In this document: positions 56,027-64,000 of the stretch, in pieces | How positions within the stretch are numbered: position 1 is the stretch's first letter | How the letters are laid out: the number at the start of each line of letters is the position of its first letter | NCBI GenBank assembly: GCA_023634235.1 | Contig: JAMKCF010000020.1 | Coordinates: 4,898,001-4,962,000 of the forward strand | Length of the DNA stretch: 64,000 bases | Origin: Pisaster brevispinus | Lineage: Eukaryota; Echinodermata; Asteroidea; Forcipulatida; Asteriidae | Direction: 5' to 3' | Notes under the pieces: generated by a model | Seen by the model: the letters and a program-made list of their open reading frames with translations, nothing else | Told to the model about the DNA's origin: nothing | Database searches by the model: none | Program-made: the position numbers and the translations under genes

Positions 56027-56670
56027 AAAGGTATTATACAGGATTGGTAAGAATAAAAAGAAATTAAAAAAATTGTTTACTTTCAGTCTGACAGCTTACT
56101 GATTATGAAGTTCATGCATCAACCATTTTTTTCTGTGAAATATTCCCCTCTGAAATGAAGTAATATTTGAGAAAACTGTATCTGAAAACCTAAAAAAAAA
56201 CACAACAGCTGATTTTGGTTGTTACAACCCAAATTAAGGGATGTGTTTACATGCTGAAAATTGTTCGTTGTTTTTCACTATTTTCTCCTGACTGACACAA
56301 CGGAATAAGCCCAAATTTTCACAGGCTTGTTATTTTGTATATATTGTTGATCCCACAAAACATGTAATTAGATAACAATAATAATTTGGGAGGCTAATCA
56401 TCCCTGCTAGCAGCTGAGAAGCTGAAATGCGAAGGACGTGGCTACAATGGTTCGAGAAGCAAGAGTGCGAAGGTGCCTTTGATTTTTCCGGAGGGAGGGA
56501 AACCCTTGTGGCATAGAAGAGAACCAAGCTACAACTCTACTCGCTTACGGCCAGAGCCGGGAGTCGAACCAGGGCCTCATTGGTGAGAGGCTTTACGCAC
56601 TAGCCACTCATGCCACTCAAATACTGTCTGCAACTATTTTGTCAGCGATACCAATCCTGTATAATACCTT
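56027..56670. mobile_element. Family M1 element with a nested S2 SINE
   Basis: Left terminus AAAGGTATTATACAGGATTG and right terminus CCAATCCTGTATAATACCTT are intact; the M1 interior is split at about 56365 by the S2 SINE and resumes at about 56621 (ATACTGTCTGCAACTATTTT). The left terminus lies 26 bases from the acceptor of the exon at 55735-56000. Confidence 0.8.
56366..56620 (-). mobile_element. tRNA-derived SINE, type S2 (nested)
   Basis: Minus-strand head GAGTGGCATGAGTGGCTAGT, CCTGGTTCGACTCCCGGC; body with GCCACAAGGGTTTCCCTCC and CAGCTGCTAGCAGGGATG; AT tail ATTATTATTG. Same family as 32280-32595. Confidence 0.75.
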
Positions 56671-56889
56671 CTGGGGCTATTCAGCATAATAATGTGAAAT
56701 TACACAAAGACAAACAGAGATTGATCATAGATTTATCAATTATTGATTATTATCAATTTTATATTCGCGTATGCAGTGATTGGATCGCGCAGACAATGCG
56801 CTGCACCTGTTATGCAAAATCAATCTCTGCTGTGCGCAATGTGAGAAGGTTGGGCCGACCTTGCGCACCTGACCTAGCTGCACAAACAC

Positions 56890-57340
56890 CCTCTATTGGC
56901 AAAGGGAACGAATATTATTGTTATGAAAGAAGCGTTATACATTTCATTTGAAAACACTGATAAGTTCCCGCTTGATGCCTCAGTGTATAGTCGGCCATCT
57001 TTATGGGTAACTCAATCTCTTTTTTGCTTTTCAGAAAGATTTGCGAAAAGCCCTGTTACGTCATCACCCATGTTACATCATTTGTGGGAGCTCCGTTTGT
57101 TACAACATGGAGGTAAAACAAAGCAACCTTCCACAAATGAAGTCAAAGTATTGTCATTTTGAAACACGACATCAAAGGCAGAAGTGTTTCTAGTTTTTCA
57201 AAACCTTGAGGTTGGGGCCTTACTTTTTGATTGATAATAGCGCAAAATTCAGAAGTAGAAAAATAACATAACTACAATTAAATGAAAAACAGACTAAACA
57301 AGTTTAAATAGCATTCTTGTCAATTTTGTTGCTCAAGCAG
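56890..57340. repeat. Dispersed repeat, family R6
   Basis: Reverse-complement related to 29870-30300: GGCAGAAGTGTTTCTAGTTT, AAACCTTGAGGTTGGGGCC, TGTTACGTCATCACCCATGT, AACAAGTTTAAATAGCATT. It occupies the intron next to the donor of exon 57360-57558. Confidence 0.6.
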
Positions 57341-57359
57341 CTGTTTAACAACAACTTAC

Positions 57360-57558
57360 GATTGTTCATGAACACAATGTGCAGCCGTAATGGCCCACTG
57401 CGGAGCAATCAGTGACACTCCACACACATGTTTGTTTCTGTCCAGTCTGCGCAGCGACCCCATCCATGGCCACCTTGTAATTTCAGCATCCGTACCACCA
57501 ATAATGCGGAATGACGAGTCCACGGACTGAACTCCGCAACCGTCTTGATTGATGCTAT
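57360..57558 (-). CDS. Module C exon: activation site and catalytic His
   Basis: Acceptor CCCCCTAATAG|AT, donor GAACAATC|GTAAGT, 199 bp, phase 1 in and phase 2 out. Encodes SINQDGCGVQSVD, the cleavage site SFRIIGGTDA, and [13 protein letters not shown] with His57. Confidence 0.93.
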
Positions 57559-57639
57559 CTATTAGGGGGAAAGCAAAAAGGCAGGTTTTTATACATTTAA
57601 CAGTCACTAATTGGATTGGGGCCACCAGCATGTGATAAA

Positions 57640-58435
57640 TGGCAGGGTATACTTGTGGTAAATGTCAAAGACCAGCGACCAGTATCCTCACATATGTATG
57701 GTGTGTCGTGGCCCAGTGGTTAAGAGCACCGAACTCAAGCTCTGGTGTTTCTGATCAGCAGGTGTGGGTTCAAGTTCCGGTCGTGACACCTTTGCCAAGT
57801 AATCAAGACACTTGACCATTATTGCTTTGTCATTCGGATGGGACGTAAAGCCGTAGGTCCCGCGTGTTGTGTAATGCATGTAAAAGTACTCAGTGTTTTT
57901 ATCATAAAGAGAAAGGGTTCGCCCCAGAGCTCCTGGTCTGATTGGCCATATATTGCACCACAGCACCTTGTAAACCATTACATGGTGCTATGTAAAGGAG
58001 TAGGTCTCATACTTCAACACGTAGCTCCACTTGTAAGAAAATACTGACCTTGGGACCTGATATAGGGACCTCAAGGTGATATGCCCCATATAAAAATGGT
58101 TTATTATTATTATTATGCATAAAATAATAAACCTGTGAAAATTTGGGCTCAGTTGGTTATCGAAATTGCAAGAAAATATTGAAGGAAAAACAAAAAACTT
58201 GTTGCATAGAATTGTGTGCTTTCAGATGCCTACGAAAGGCTTCGTGCCTGCCGCCCTTTTGCGATTCAAATTTTGGGGTGAAAAGTTACCTCTTTATCTA
58301 AAACTACATTACTTCAAAGGGTCTCATTTCTAACAACGTTTTATAATATCATTGGCTCTCCAGTGCTCTTTACCAAGTAAGTTTTTATGGTCATTAACTT
58401 GAGGAGTAATTTAATACCAAAAGTATACCCCGTCA
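57640..58435. mobile_element. Dispersed element (CAAAGACCAG family) split by an S1 SINE
   Basis: 57640-57698 (GGTAAATGTCAAAGACCAGC...CTCACATATGT) continues at 58113 (ATGCATAAAATAATAAACCT, GTGAAAATTTGGGCTCAGTT, GTTGTGTGCTTTCAGATGCC-like blocks) to about 58435. From memory this family is common in echinoderm genomes. The break coincides with the S1 insertion. Confidence 0.65.
57699..58112 (+). mobile_element. tRNA-Leu-derived SINE, type S1 (nested)
   Basis: GGTGTGTCGTGGCCCAGTGG, CTCAAGCTCTGGTGTTTCTG, GTGGGTTCAAGTTCCGGT, the S1 body and a TTATTATTATTATG tail. Head-first on plus. A short ATATG/ATGCAT repeat flanks it. Confidence 0.8.
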
Positions 58436-58544
58436 GCAAAATCCTCTGAATTTATTTGTTTTTTTAAAGTTTTCAATAAATTACTGCCCGCTAATAAATA
58501 TCAACAGGTAGGTTGAAGAGAGTGTTTATTGGAAGCTAGAGCAT

Positions 58545-58960
58545 TGTTGAATGGCTTCTGAGTGGCAACCCGAATAAAGATATTGATAAAATAGGGTGAC
58601 CGCCAACATTAGACAGCTCAGTTGGTAGAGCACTTGCTTGTTATTCCAGAGGTCACAGGTTCAAGTCCTGCTCTAAGAAATATTTCTTTGTTCAACCCAA
58701 AATTATTATTAATATCTAAACAATCAGTTTTATTTATTTTATTTTTTTATTTATTTATTGATTCTGGTTGTGAAGCCAAGGACTCTCAGAAAAGCGAACT
58801 AAATCACTATACTAGCCACAGAGAGCTATTCCAGGGAAAACGCAATCAGGTAGGGACTGAAAACCCAATCCACATAGTACCCGCGGTGGGATTTGAACTG
58901 GGGTCCCAGAGGTGAAAGGCAAGGCAAGATACCACTATGCCAACCTGACCGCCCCTTGTG
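58545..58960. mobile_element. S3 SINE (plus) and another tRNA-like SINE (minus)
   Basis: 58545-58695: GAATGGCTTCTGAGTGGCAA block then ACAGCTCAGTTGGTAGAGCA and CACAGGTTCAAGTCCTGC. 58780-58960 on minus: GGCGGTCAGGTTGGCATAGT, CCTCTGGGACCCCAGTTCAA and a long body to AGTCCTTGGCTTCACAACC. Confidence 0.6.
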
Positions 58961-59079
58961 GTTATTACTTGATATTTATAAAAAAAAAGCCGCATCCCCT
59001 TAAGGTGATCCCCTGGCTGATGCTTCCCAGGTTGTATCGTAAACTTGGGTGTGATCCCTGGCTACACGGCGGCTAACAA

Positions 59080-59725
59080 TTGTATGGCTTCTGACTGGCA
59101 CCCCCGAACAAAAGATATTGTTATACCACAGTAATAGATTGTGAATTTTCATTGGTCGAGAACCAATCACGTGATATGATACAAAAACGCATGTTACATG
59201 GCTCAGAGTGTAAAATGAGAAGTCGTGTTACCCGTGGGCTCCATCATCTTGATCGTTCCCACTGTTGGTCGTTTACAGTGCCTTGTACAATATTAGAAAT
59301 AGGCCCGGGTATGAACAGAGCAAGGGTACGAGGTTGTAGTTACGCTGGTACTAGGTAAATTGATCTACATTCCTGTGCCATGTATCATTGGGAAAAGTGA
59401 AGCAATATTTCTGCAATAAAGCGACCGCCATCATTGTTTACGTTCTCTCATATCATCTGCTCATTTTATGCTGTAAGTAATGTTTGTTTTCCCCTCCTGC
59501 AATCTATTACCATATGATATAACAAAACAATTGTTGCATGCTGTGATGGGGTCCATGGGTTTTGTACACCATGGACCCCATCATAGCGTGCAAAAATTGT
59601 ATACTGACTAATAAGGAGACCGCCAACAAAGGGTGGTAAAGATCAGCTGGTAAAGCGACATTACATTAATCCAGCGGTCTTTGGTTCAAGTCCCACTCCA
59701 GTTAATTTTTCTTTGTTCAAACCCA
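59080..59725. repeat. Fragments of S3-related repeats with an inverted repeat
   Basis: 59080-59110 holds the GGCTTCTGACTGGCACCCCC block; 59540-59590 a 14-bp perfect inverted repeat (GATGGGGTCCATGG/CCATGGACCCCATC); 59600-59725 an S3-like head (AGATCAGCTGGTAAAGCGAC, TTTGGTTCAAGTCCCACTCC). No exon seen in 58700-60270. Confidence 0.5.
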
Positions 59726-59884
59726 AATAATAAAAAAATAATCACAACGAAAGTTATCCGAGGATTTCTATAGGTATGGCAAAAAAAAACATGTGAATTT
59801 CCATGGCATGATGAGAAGTGAATGATGCTATGTTTAATAGTATTTGAATGCAAAAGGGTTACGAAAATTTGTATTCTTCAACAC

Positions 59885-60200
59885 TGTAAAAAACACTGTG
59901 TGGACATGTGTAAGTCCACATCGTGTTTCAAGTCCCTTCCTTATGTGGGCCTCTTGTTCTCAGGTCAACAGTTTGTATGTAGTATTTGAACACCCACACA
60001 CACATCAAGCTCTGTGTTGCAGTCACTATGTGGACATTCCGTTGTTCCGTTGCACACTTAAGGAAAATCCTATTCTTCAAACACTGTTGTGGACGTGTTG
60101 AAGGTTTACTAAGTCCACACAGTGTTTCAAGTCCCTACATTACGTGGACCTCTTTTGTTTCCTGGTCCACACTTTGTATGCAGCATTAAAACACCCATGA
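59885..60200. repeat. Tandem units with AAGTCCACA blocks
   Basis: Two units of about 150 bases: TGTGGACATGTGTAAGTCCA, CGTGTTTCAAGTCCCT, TGTATG-AGTATT-AACACCC. Same family as 20930-21490. Confidence 0.55.
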
Positions 60201-60274
60201 AAGGACCTCTCATAAACAGTATGCCCCTTCGGTGGCTTCGCCAACCGTAGGGCATAATTAGATTAAAATCTTAC

Positions 60275-60424
60275 TATTGTATTGTGGAACGGCTGGTGTT
60301 GTTTCGACAGGACATCCTTCTTCATCCTCCCCTCCTGGACAATCGACTATCCCATCACATGTCCACCAATCAGGATGGGTGTAAGGGAACTCGGATGAGG
60401 TGTTATTGCACATGAATGGTACAA
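60275..60424 (-). CDS. Module C exon: LDL-receptor class A domain (4-Cys form)
   Basis: Acceptor TTCTCTGCAG|TT, donor CAATA|GTAAGA, 150 bp, phase 1 in and phase 1 out. Encodes VPFMCNNTSSEF, WWTCDGIVDC and GGEDEEGC, then a Thr/Pro linker. Calcium-side acidic residues are kept; Cys 1 and Cys 3 are missing, as in module B. Confidence 0.9.
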
Positions 60425-60484
60425 CTGCAGAGAATGGTAAGAGGTTAATCTGTTAATTTCTCATGGAACTGGTTTAACCCTTTC

Positions 60485-60800
60485 AGCCCTAATGGTGACT
60501 TAAGTCCACTGTGCACTATACCCTGCTTGAGCCCCAATGGTAACTATAGTCCACTGTGCACTATACCCTGCTTGAGCCCCAATGGTGACTTAAGTCAACT
60601 TTGCACTATACCCTGATTGAGCCCCAATGGTGACTTAAGTCCACTATGCACTATACCCTGCTTGAGCCCCGATGGTGACTTAAGTCCACTGTGCACTATA
60701 CCCTGCTTGAGCCCCAATGGTGACTTTAGTCAACTGTGCACTATACCCTGCTTGAGCCCCAGTGGTGACTTTAGTCCACTGTGCACCTATACTTTGTCCT
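60485..60800. repeat. Minisatellite, 45-bp unit, seven copies
   Basis: Units of TTGAGCCCCAATGGTGACTT-AAGTCCACTGTGCACTATAC-CCTGC. The period is a multiple of three, so plus-strand ORFs run through it, but it lies in the intron between the CUB and LDLa exons of module C and has no coding support. Confidence 0.95.
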
Positions 60801-60935
60801 AGGCTGAAATAACTCTTTGATTGCAAAACAAAATCTTGCGCACATCCAACATGAACGGATACGGTTATCGCATCTGTATCTGTATCTGTATTCGTAGGCT
60901 TGCGAAAACCTCTCTTATAAATACTTTGAACTTAC

Positions 60936-61316
60936 GAGACTCATTAACAGCATACAGCTCAAGAGAATAACCACGCGACGATGTCTCACTGGCTGATGAG
61001 GCAAACCTTATCCACATCATTGAACCCGGCGATACCACCAGATCTACTATGTCTTCTGTCCGAAGGAACCTGGCTATAGTCGTCAACTTGTTGTGTGCGT
61101 CGCTGCCCGAACCAAACGTCAAAGGCTCGCAACACTCCCTCACAGACAAGTCCTGCACCTTGACTACAATGCGATGGTCAGGCAGTGTTGTTACGACTGT
61201 GATACAGTCCAGGAGAGCACCGTAGAAGTCTGGGTAGTTGTTCGACTGGAGCAACGTGGGAATGCTAGATGGCTGGAGATCAATTTCAGTCTGGTTTCCG
61301 CATCGGGCATCTTCAT
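60936..61316 (-). CDS. Module C exon: CUB domain
   Basis: Acceptor TTACATGTAG|AT, donor GAGTCTC|GTAAGT, 381 bp, phase 1 in and phase 1 out. Encodes DARCGNQTEIDL, LLQSNNYPDFYGALLDC, IVVKVQDLSVRECCEPLTFG, and MMWIRFASS...SRGYSLEL, a CUB pattern with Cys residues in both the first and second pair regions. Confidence 0.88.
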
Positions 61317-61373
61317 CTACATGTAATTCAATCCAATGCAACACACAAAGGAATAACATTCTAACATGTATTT

Positions 61374-61690
61374 GCAGCGATGTAACTATGGTAAAATTTT
61401 AGGGGGGGAAACAAGGGGGTTGGCCATTTTTTCTAGGGGGGGGGCTCTTCTGGCCAAGTTCCTGTTTGCCTTTTTCAGCAAAAACCCCGTTTCAGCGCCT
61501 TTTTTATGTACCTACTTTTTATAAGAAAATCTGGTGTGAGAGTAAAAACAAATACAGTGTCTGCGTGTACATGGAAAATAGTTTTAAAAACACTTGAGTG
61601 TATGACATGAAAGTGTATAAAATGTAACATTTTACTCTGGAAATTTCCAATCCCAAAAGTCCAGATTCAAATGGGGGCACCCAACAAAGA
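61374..61690. repeat. Dispersed repeat, family R4
   Basis: Third R4 copy: GATGTAACTATGGTAAAATT, CCCCGTTTCAGCGCC, GTCTGCGTGTACATGG, AACATTTTACTCTGG, CCAGATTCAAATGGGGG. Confidence 0.6.
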
Positions 61691-61879
61691 AATCAAAGAC
61701 AACAACCCCCTTCTCTTAATAGTAACACCACAGTGTACTTGTACTAGGAGAGGGAATAATTTATCAAGCAATAAACCGTAAGGGAAAACTGACAGGAATA
61801 GTGTATCAAAAGATCATTCTAATGCCTAAGGGAGAGTTTCATGGATCTTTATGGAAAAGACAGGAGTTGATTTTTATTA

Positions 61880-62490
61880 CTCGACTACCAAAGGCCTAGA
61901 ATTACTCTTCGAGTGGACGAGGCAATTACGATCACGCTCTGGTGTTGTCATTAGAGTGTAGGTTCGAGTCACTGTCATGGTACTTGTGTACCAGAGCAAG
62001 ACATTTAACCATTATTGCTTTGTCCTTCAAATGAGACATAGAGCTGTAGGTCCCCTGTGTTGTGATATATAGACCAAATTATCAAGAAAGATACAATAAA
62101 AGTCACCTGTGAAAGTTTCAGCTGAATACAGTGTCTACTTGCTGAAAAAAACAGTAAAAGACTGCACAGTGTTTTTACAAGGGCGTCAAATCCGTCCATG
62201 TTTAGCGAGTTGAAAGAGGGTACCAACCGCATCTCTGACCACACCATACATTAACAAATACCAGGGAATTTTGAATTTTCACTCAACCCTCAGAAATCTG
62301 AGAAATAATTCATGCATGAATCGTTTCTCAGTTTCAAATGGTTTGGGGTGAAAAGTTATCAAAAACCATATTTTTATGAAGGGAATCCTTTCTCTAAATA
62401 GTTTCTACTACCAAAAACCTGCAGTGCTTCTTACCAAGTAAGTTTTTAGGTCCATTAATCTTTTGAGTATTTACCTATCTATGACCCAAA
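61880..62490. repeat. S1-like SINE remnant and dispersed repeat
   Basis: 61905-62060 has GGTTCGAGTCACTGTCATGG, AGCAAGACATTTAACCATTA and AGAGCTGTAGGTCCC (degraded S1). 62080-62490 resembles the repeats near 58260 and 41340 (GGTGAAAAGTTA, CTTACCAAGTAAGTTTTTA). Intron of module C. Confidence 0.5.
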
Positions 62491-62538
62491 CTTTAAATAT
62501 ATGATTTTACGGGGATACTTTCAAGAAATGTTGCGTAC

Positions 62539-62889
62539 CTCGATAGCACAGCATCTGATCCTTCGTTCCAGCAAGCGGTAGCCGTAAACACCCTACAACG
62601 TCCCTCAGCGGCATACCGGTGACGTTTCCATACATATCTTCACACTGACTGACAACATCGTCGCAGTACTCTCTGCAGAGTACTAGCGAACGCCCGTCCT
62701 CTGTGCACGGTTGGAACATCAGCATGCACATAAACTGTGTCAAGTTGACGGAGGGGCATGTAACATTCTCTTGTAAAATAGCAATCACTGGTTCGAAGAA
62801 TGCTTGGGAGGTCCTAAATGTTTCATTGTACGGGAGAAGTCCGGAACATGTATCTGACTGGATTTGTTCACATTTGGCAGGATGTGGAT
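62539..62889 (-). CDS. Module C exon: Frizzled-type cysteine-rich domain
   Basis: Acceptor TTACTTTGCACAG|AT, donor TATCGAG|GTACGC, 351 bp, phase 1 in and phase 1 out. Encodes the whole domain: AKCEQIQSDTCSGLLPYN, NVTCPSVNLTQFMCMLMFQP, LVLCREYCDDVVSQCEDMYG, DVVGCLRLPLAGTKDQMLCY; ten Cys in Frizzled spacing. Module B has an extra phase-0 intron in the middle of this domain. Confidence 0.92.
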
Positions 62890-63438
62890 CTGTGCAAAGT
62901 AAGGAGCATCTTAATAATCCATTACGTGAAAAACACATTTAAAAAAGGAGACCCGAGTTTGCCAATGACAAACTCAGGTTGGTACGCACTGGTTTGGCAA
63001 AGAGCCATTTTCAACACGATCTTTCTCATCTGATCAAAAGTTAATAAGGCATTAACAAGTAGTTTAGGGTGTCACTGCCTGCGAGCTTACTGACAAAAAT
63101 ATCCACAAAAATTGCACAGGCAATTTTGTTGTTTGTATGTGTTTATAATGCCGAATAAATAATAATCATAATAATAGAGCTCCAGGGCCCATATTCCTAA
63201 AGCCCGTTAGCACAAAAATCTTGCTAAACACAGAAGTTCATAAAGTATTTGGGAAAAAAATATATTAATGAAAGCAACTTTGAATCATAAAAATCTACTA
63301 AATATATCGCGAGAAAACGAATAAGAAACAGCATCGACCTTCCTCCATGCTCATCAGCATTTCGGTTATTTGACACCAGCAGTAGGCTTGTGGGTCAGGA
63401 TCACTGGCCTTGGGTGAGTGGGTTCCAGGGTGAATGTT

Positions 63439-63444
63439 TTTATT
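63439..63444 (-). terminator. Possible polyadenylation signal of module D
   Basis: AATAAA on the minus strand, 58 bases downstream of the TGA at 63502. It is the only canonical signal I found close after any of the terminal exons, and argues that at least some D transcripts end here. Confidence 0.5.
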
Positions 63445-63501
63445 ACAACTACTTTACTGATAACAGCTGATAAGAGTCACGGTGAAACCGGTGAGTAAAA
63501 T

Positions 63502-63675
63502 TCAGAGATTATTGAACGAACCTCCCTGGATGACATTGATGATGTAATCCAAGTAGGAGGAAACACGAGTTGTAACAACTGGATGCTCCGAACACCGCAC
63601 TCCCAGGCTGATAATCCCAACCATGTTCCATCTACCATCGACTCCCTGGCACATCACTGGTCCCCCGCTGTCTCC
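63502..63675 (-). CDS. Module D terminal exon: serine protease GDSGGP segment
   Basis: Acceptor TGTGCATGCAG|GGA, phase 0, 174 bp to TGA at 63502. Encodes GDSGGPVMCQGVDGRWN, GIISLGVRCSEHPVVTTRVS and the C-terminal helix, ending VIQGGSFNNL. Catalytic Ser195 is present; S214-L-G216 suggests an open pocket, but residue 189 lies in the missing upstream exon. A possible phase-1 donor GGAG|GTTCGT (exon end 63522) precedes the stop. The rest of this module lies beyond the right edge. Confidence 0.9.
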   Translation of the reverse strand, partial: GDSGGPVMCQGVDGRWNMVGIISLGVRCSEHPVVTTRVSSYLDYIINVIQGGSFNNL

Positions 63676-64000
63676 CTGCATGCACACATGTAGGTATCAG
63701 AGATCAGATGGTTTGTCAATTGTCGACTTTCATTAAGTCATGACCCTACCTTGAAAACTTCTCAGTTTCAATCGTCAAAGGTTCAAATAGCGCCCCTCAC
63801 CAAGGAACGACTGGTTTTGGCCAAAAGTTGTAGTGGCGTGTATATACATTTCCATTGTTTGCATCCCATCCTGGCTGCTTATGAAATAAACAAAGATTGG
63901 TTGTGCACATCCCATTTTCTACACACGTGTGTAGACAGACCTACTTACACTACACGCAGTTGACGTCACAATTGAATCAGCAGTTTGAAATACACAAAGG
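63676..64000. other. Intron of module D, to window edge
   Basis: AATAGCGCCCCTCACCAAGG and CATTTCCATTGTTTG blocks resemble 41655-41745, so it is at least partly repetitive. No exon or RNA gene seen. Confidence 0.45.

Larger units (their letters stand above)
51823..62889 (-). other. Module C: Frizzled-CUB-LDLa-serine protease
   Basis: Seven exons (62539-62889, 60936-61316, 60275-60424, 57360-57558, 55735-56000, 53160-53311, 51823-51999) join in consistent phases to 559 codons including the stop, entered in phase 1. Same domain order as module B: 10-Cys Frizzled-type domain (one exon here), CUB, 4-Cys LDLa, trypsin-fold protease with activation site DSSFRIIGG and catalytic His, Asp and Ser. Residue 189 is Ser and residue 216 Val, so the S1 pocket differs from B. 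No signal-peptide exon is present in the 612 bases separating it from module D. Likely extracellular; substrate unknown. Confidence 0.85.

Noticed and set aside
60617..60802. Repeat protein (15-residue repeats, SPNGDLSPLCTIPCL)
   Set aside because: Frame arises because the 45-bp period is divisible by three; it lies antisense within a module C intron with no start or domain.

Overview
The window is animal genomic DNA: intron-rich, AT-rich, with short GC-richer exon islands and a very high load of dispersed repeats. The protein families (type II transmembrane protease with a SEA domain; secreted mosaic proteases with Frizzled, CUB and LDLa modules) and several repeats that I recall from sea-star and other echinoderm sequence (foldback elements ending in GGGCCCAATTTCATAGAG, GGTATTATACAGGATTGG inverted-repeat elements, a DIRS retrotransposon) suggest an echinoderm, probably an asteroid. 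The organism is an inference from memory of repeat types, not a search result.

All host genes found lie on the minus strand, so transcription runs from high to low coordinates. They form a head-to-tail cluster of trypsin-family serine proteases, rebuilt here exon by exon from splice sites with matching intron phases. From 5' to 3': module D (only its last exon, 63502-63675; the rest lies beyond the right edge); module C (51823-62889: Frizzled, CUB, LDLa, protease, 7 exons); module B (32651-45052: Frizzled, CUB, LDLa, protease, 8 exons); and gene A (357-22760: long cytoplasmic tail, one membrane segment, SEA domain, protease; 8 exons, the terminal GDSGG exon lying beyond the left edge). Gene A has a recognisable TATA plus initiator promoter near 22855. 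Modules B and C show no signal-peptide exon in front of them, and the terminal protease exons of D, C and B each hold a phase-1 GT just before the stop. D-C-B may therefore be one polyprotease gene, or tandem genes whose first exons I could not find.

Between C and B (46420-51243) sits a full-length DIRS-type tyrosine-recombinase retrotransposon: a Gag/RT/RNase H/methyltransferase-like ORF, an overlapping recombinase ORF, inverted terminal repeats and an internal complementary region. The rest of the window is introns and spacers filled with non-autonomous elements: tRNA-derived SINEs of at least three kinds, inverted-repeat (MITE-like) families, hairpin-ended elements that may be Helitron derivatives, and minisatellites with 46-, 45- and 21-bp periods.

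Functionally, gene A reads as a membrane-tethered trypsin-like protease, while B, C and D read as extracellular mosaic proteases. Substrate pockets differ: A and B keep Asp189 (trypsin-like), whereas C has Ser189 and Val216 (elastase- or chymotrypsin-like).
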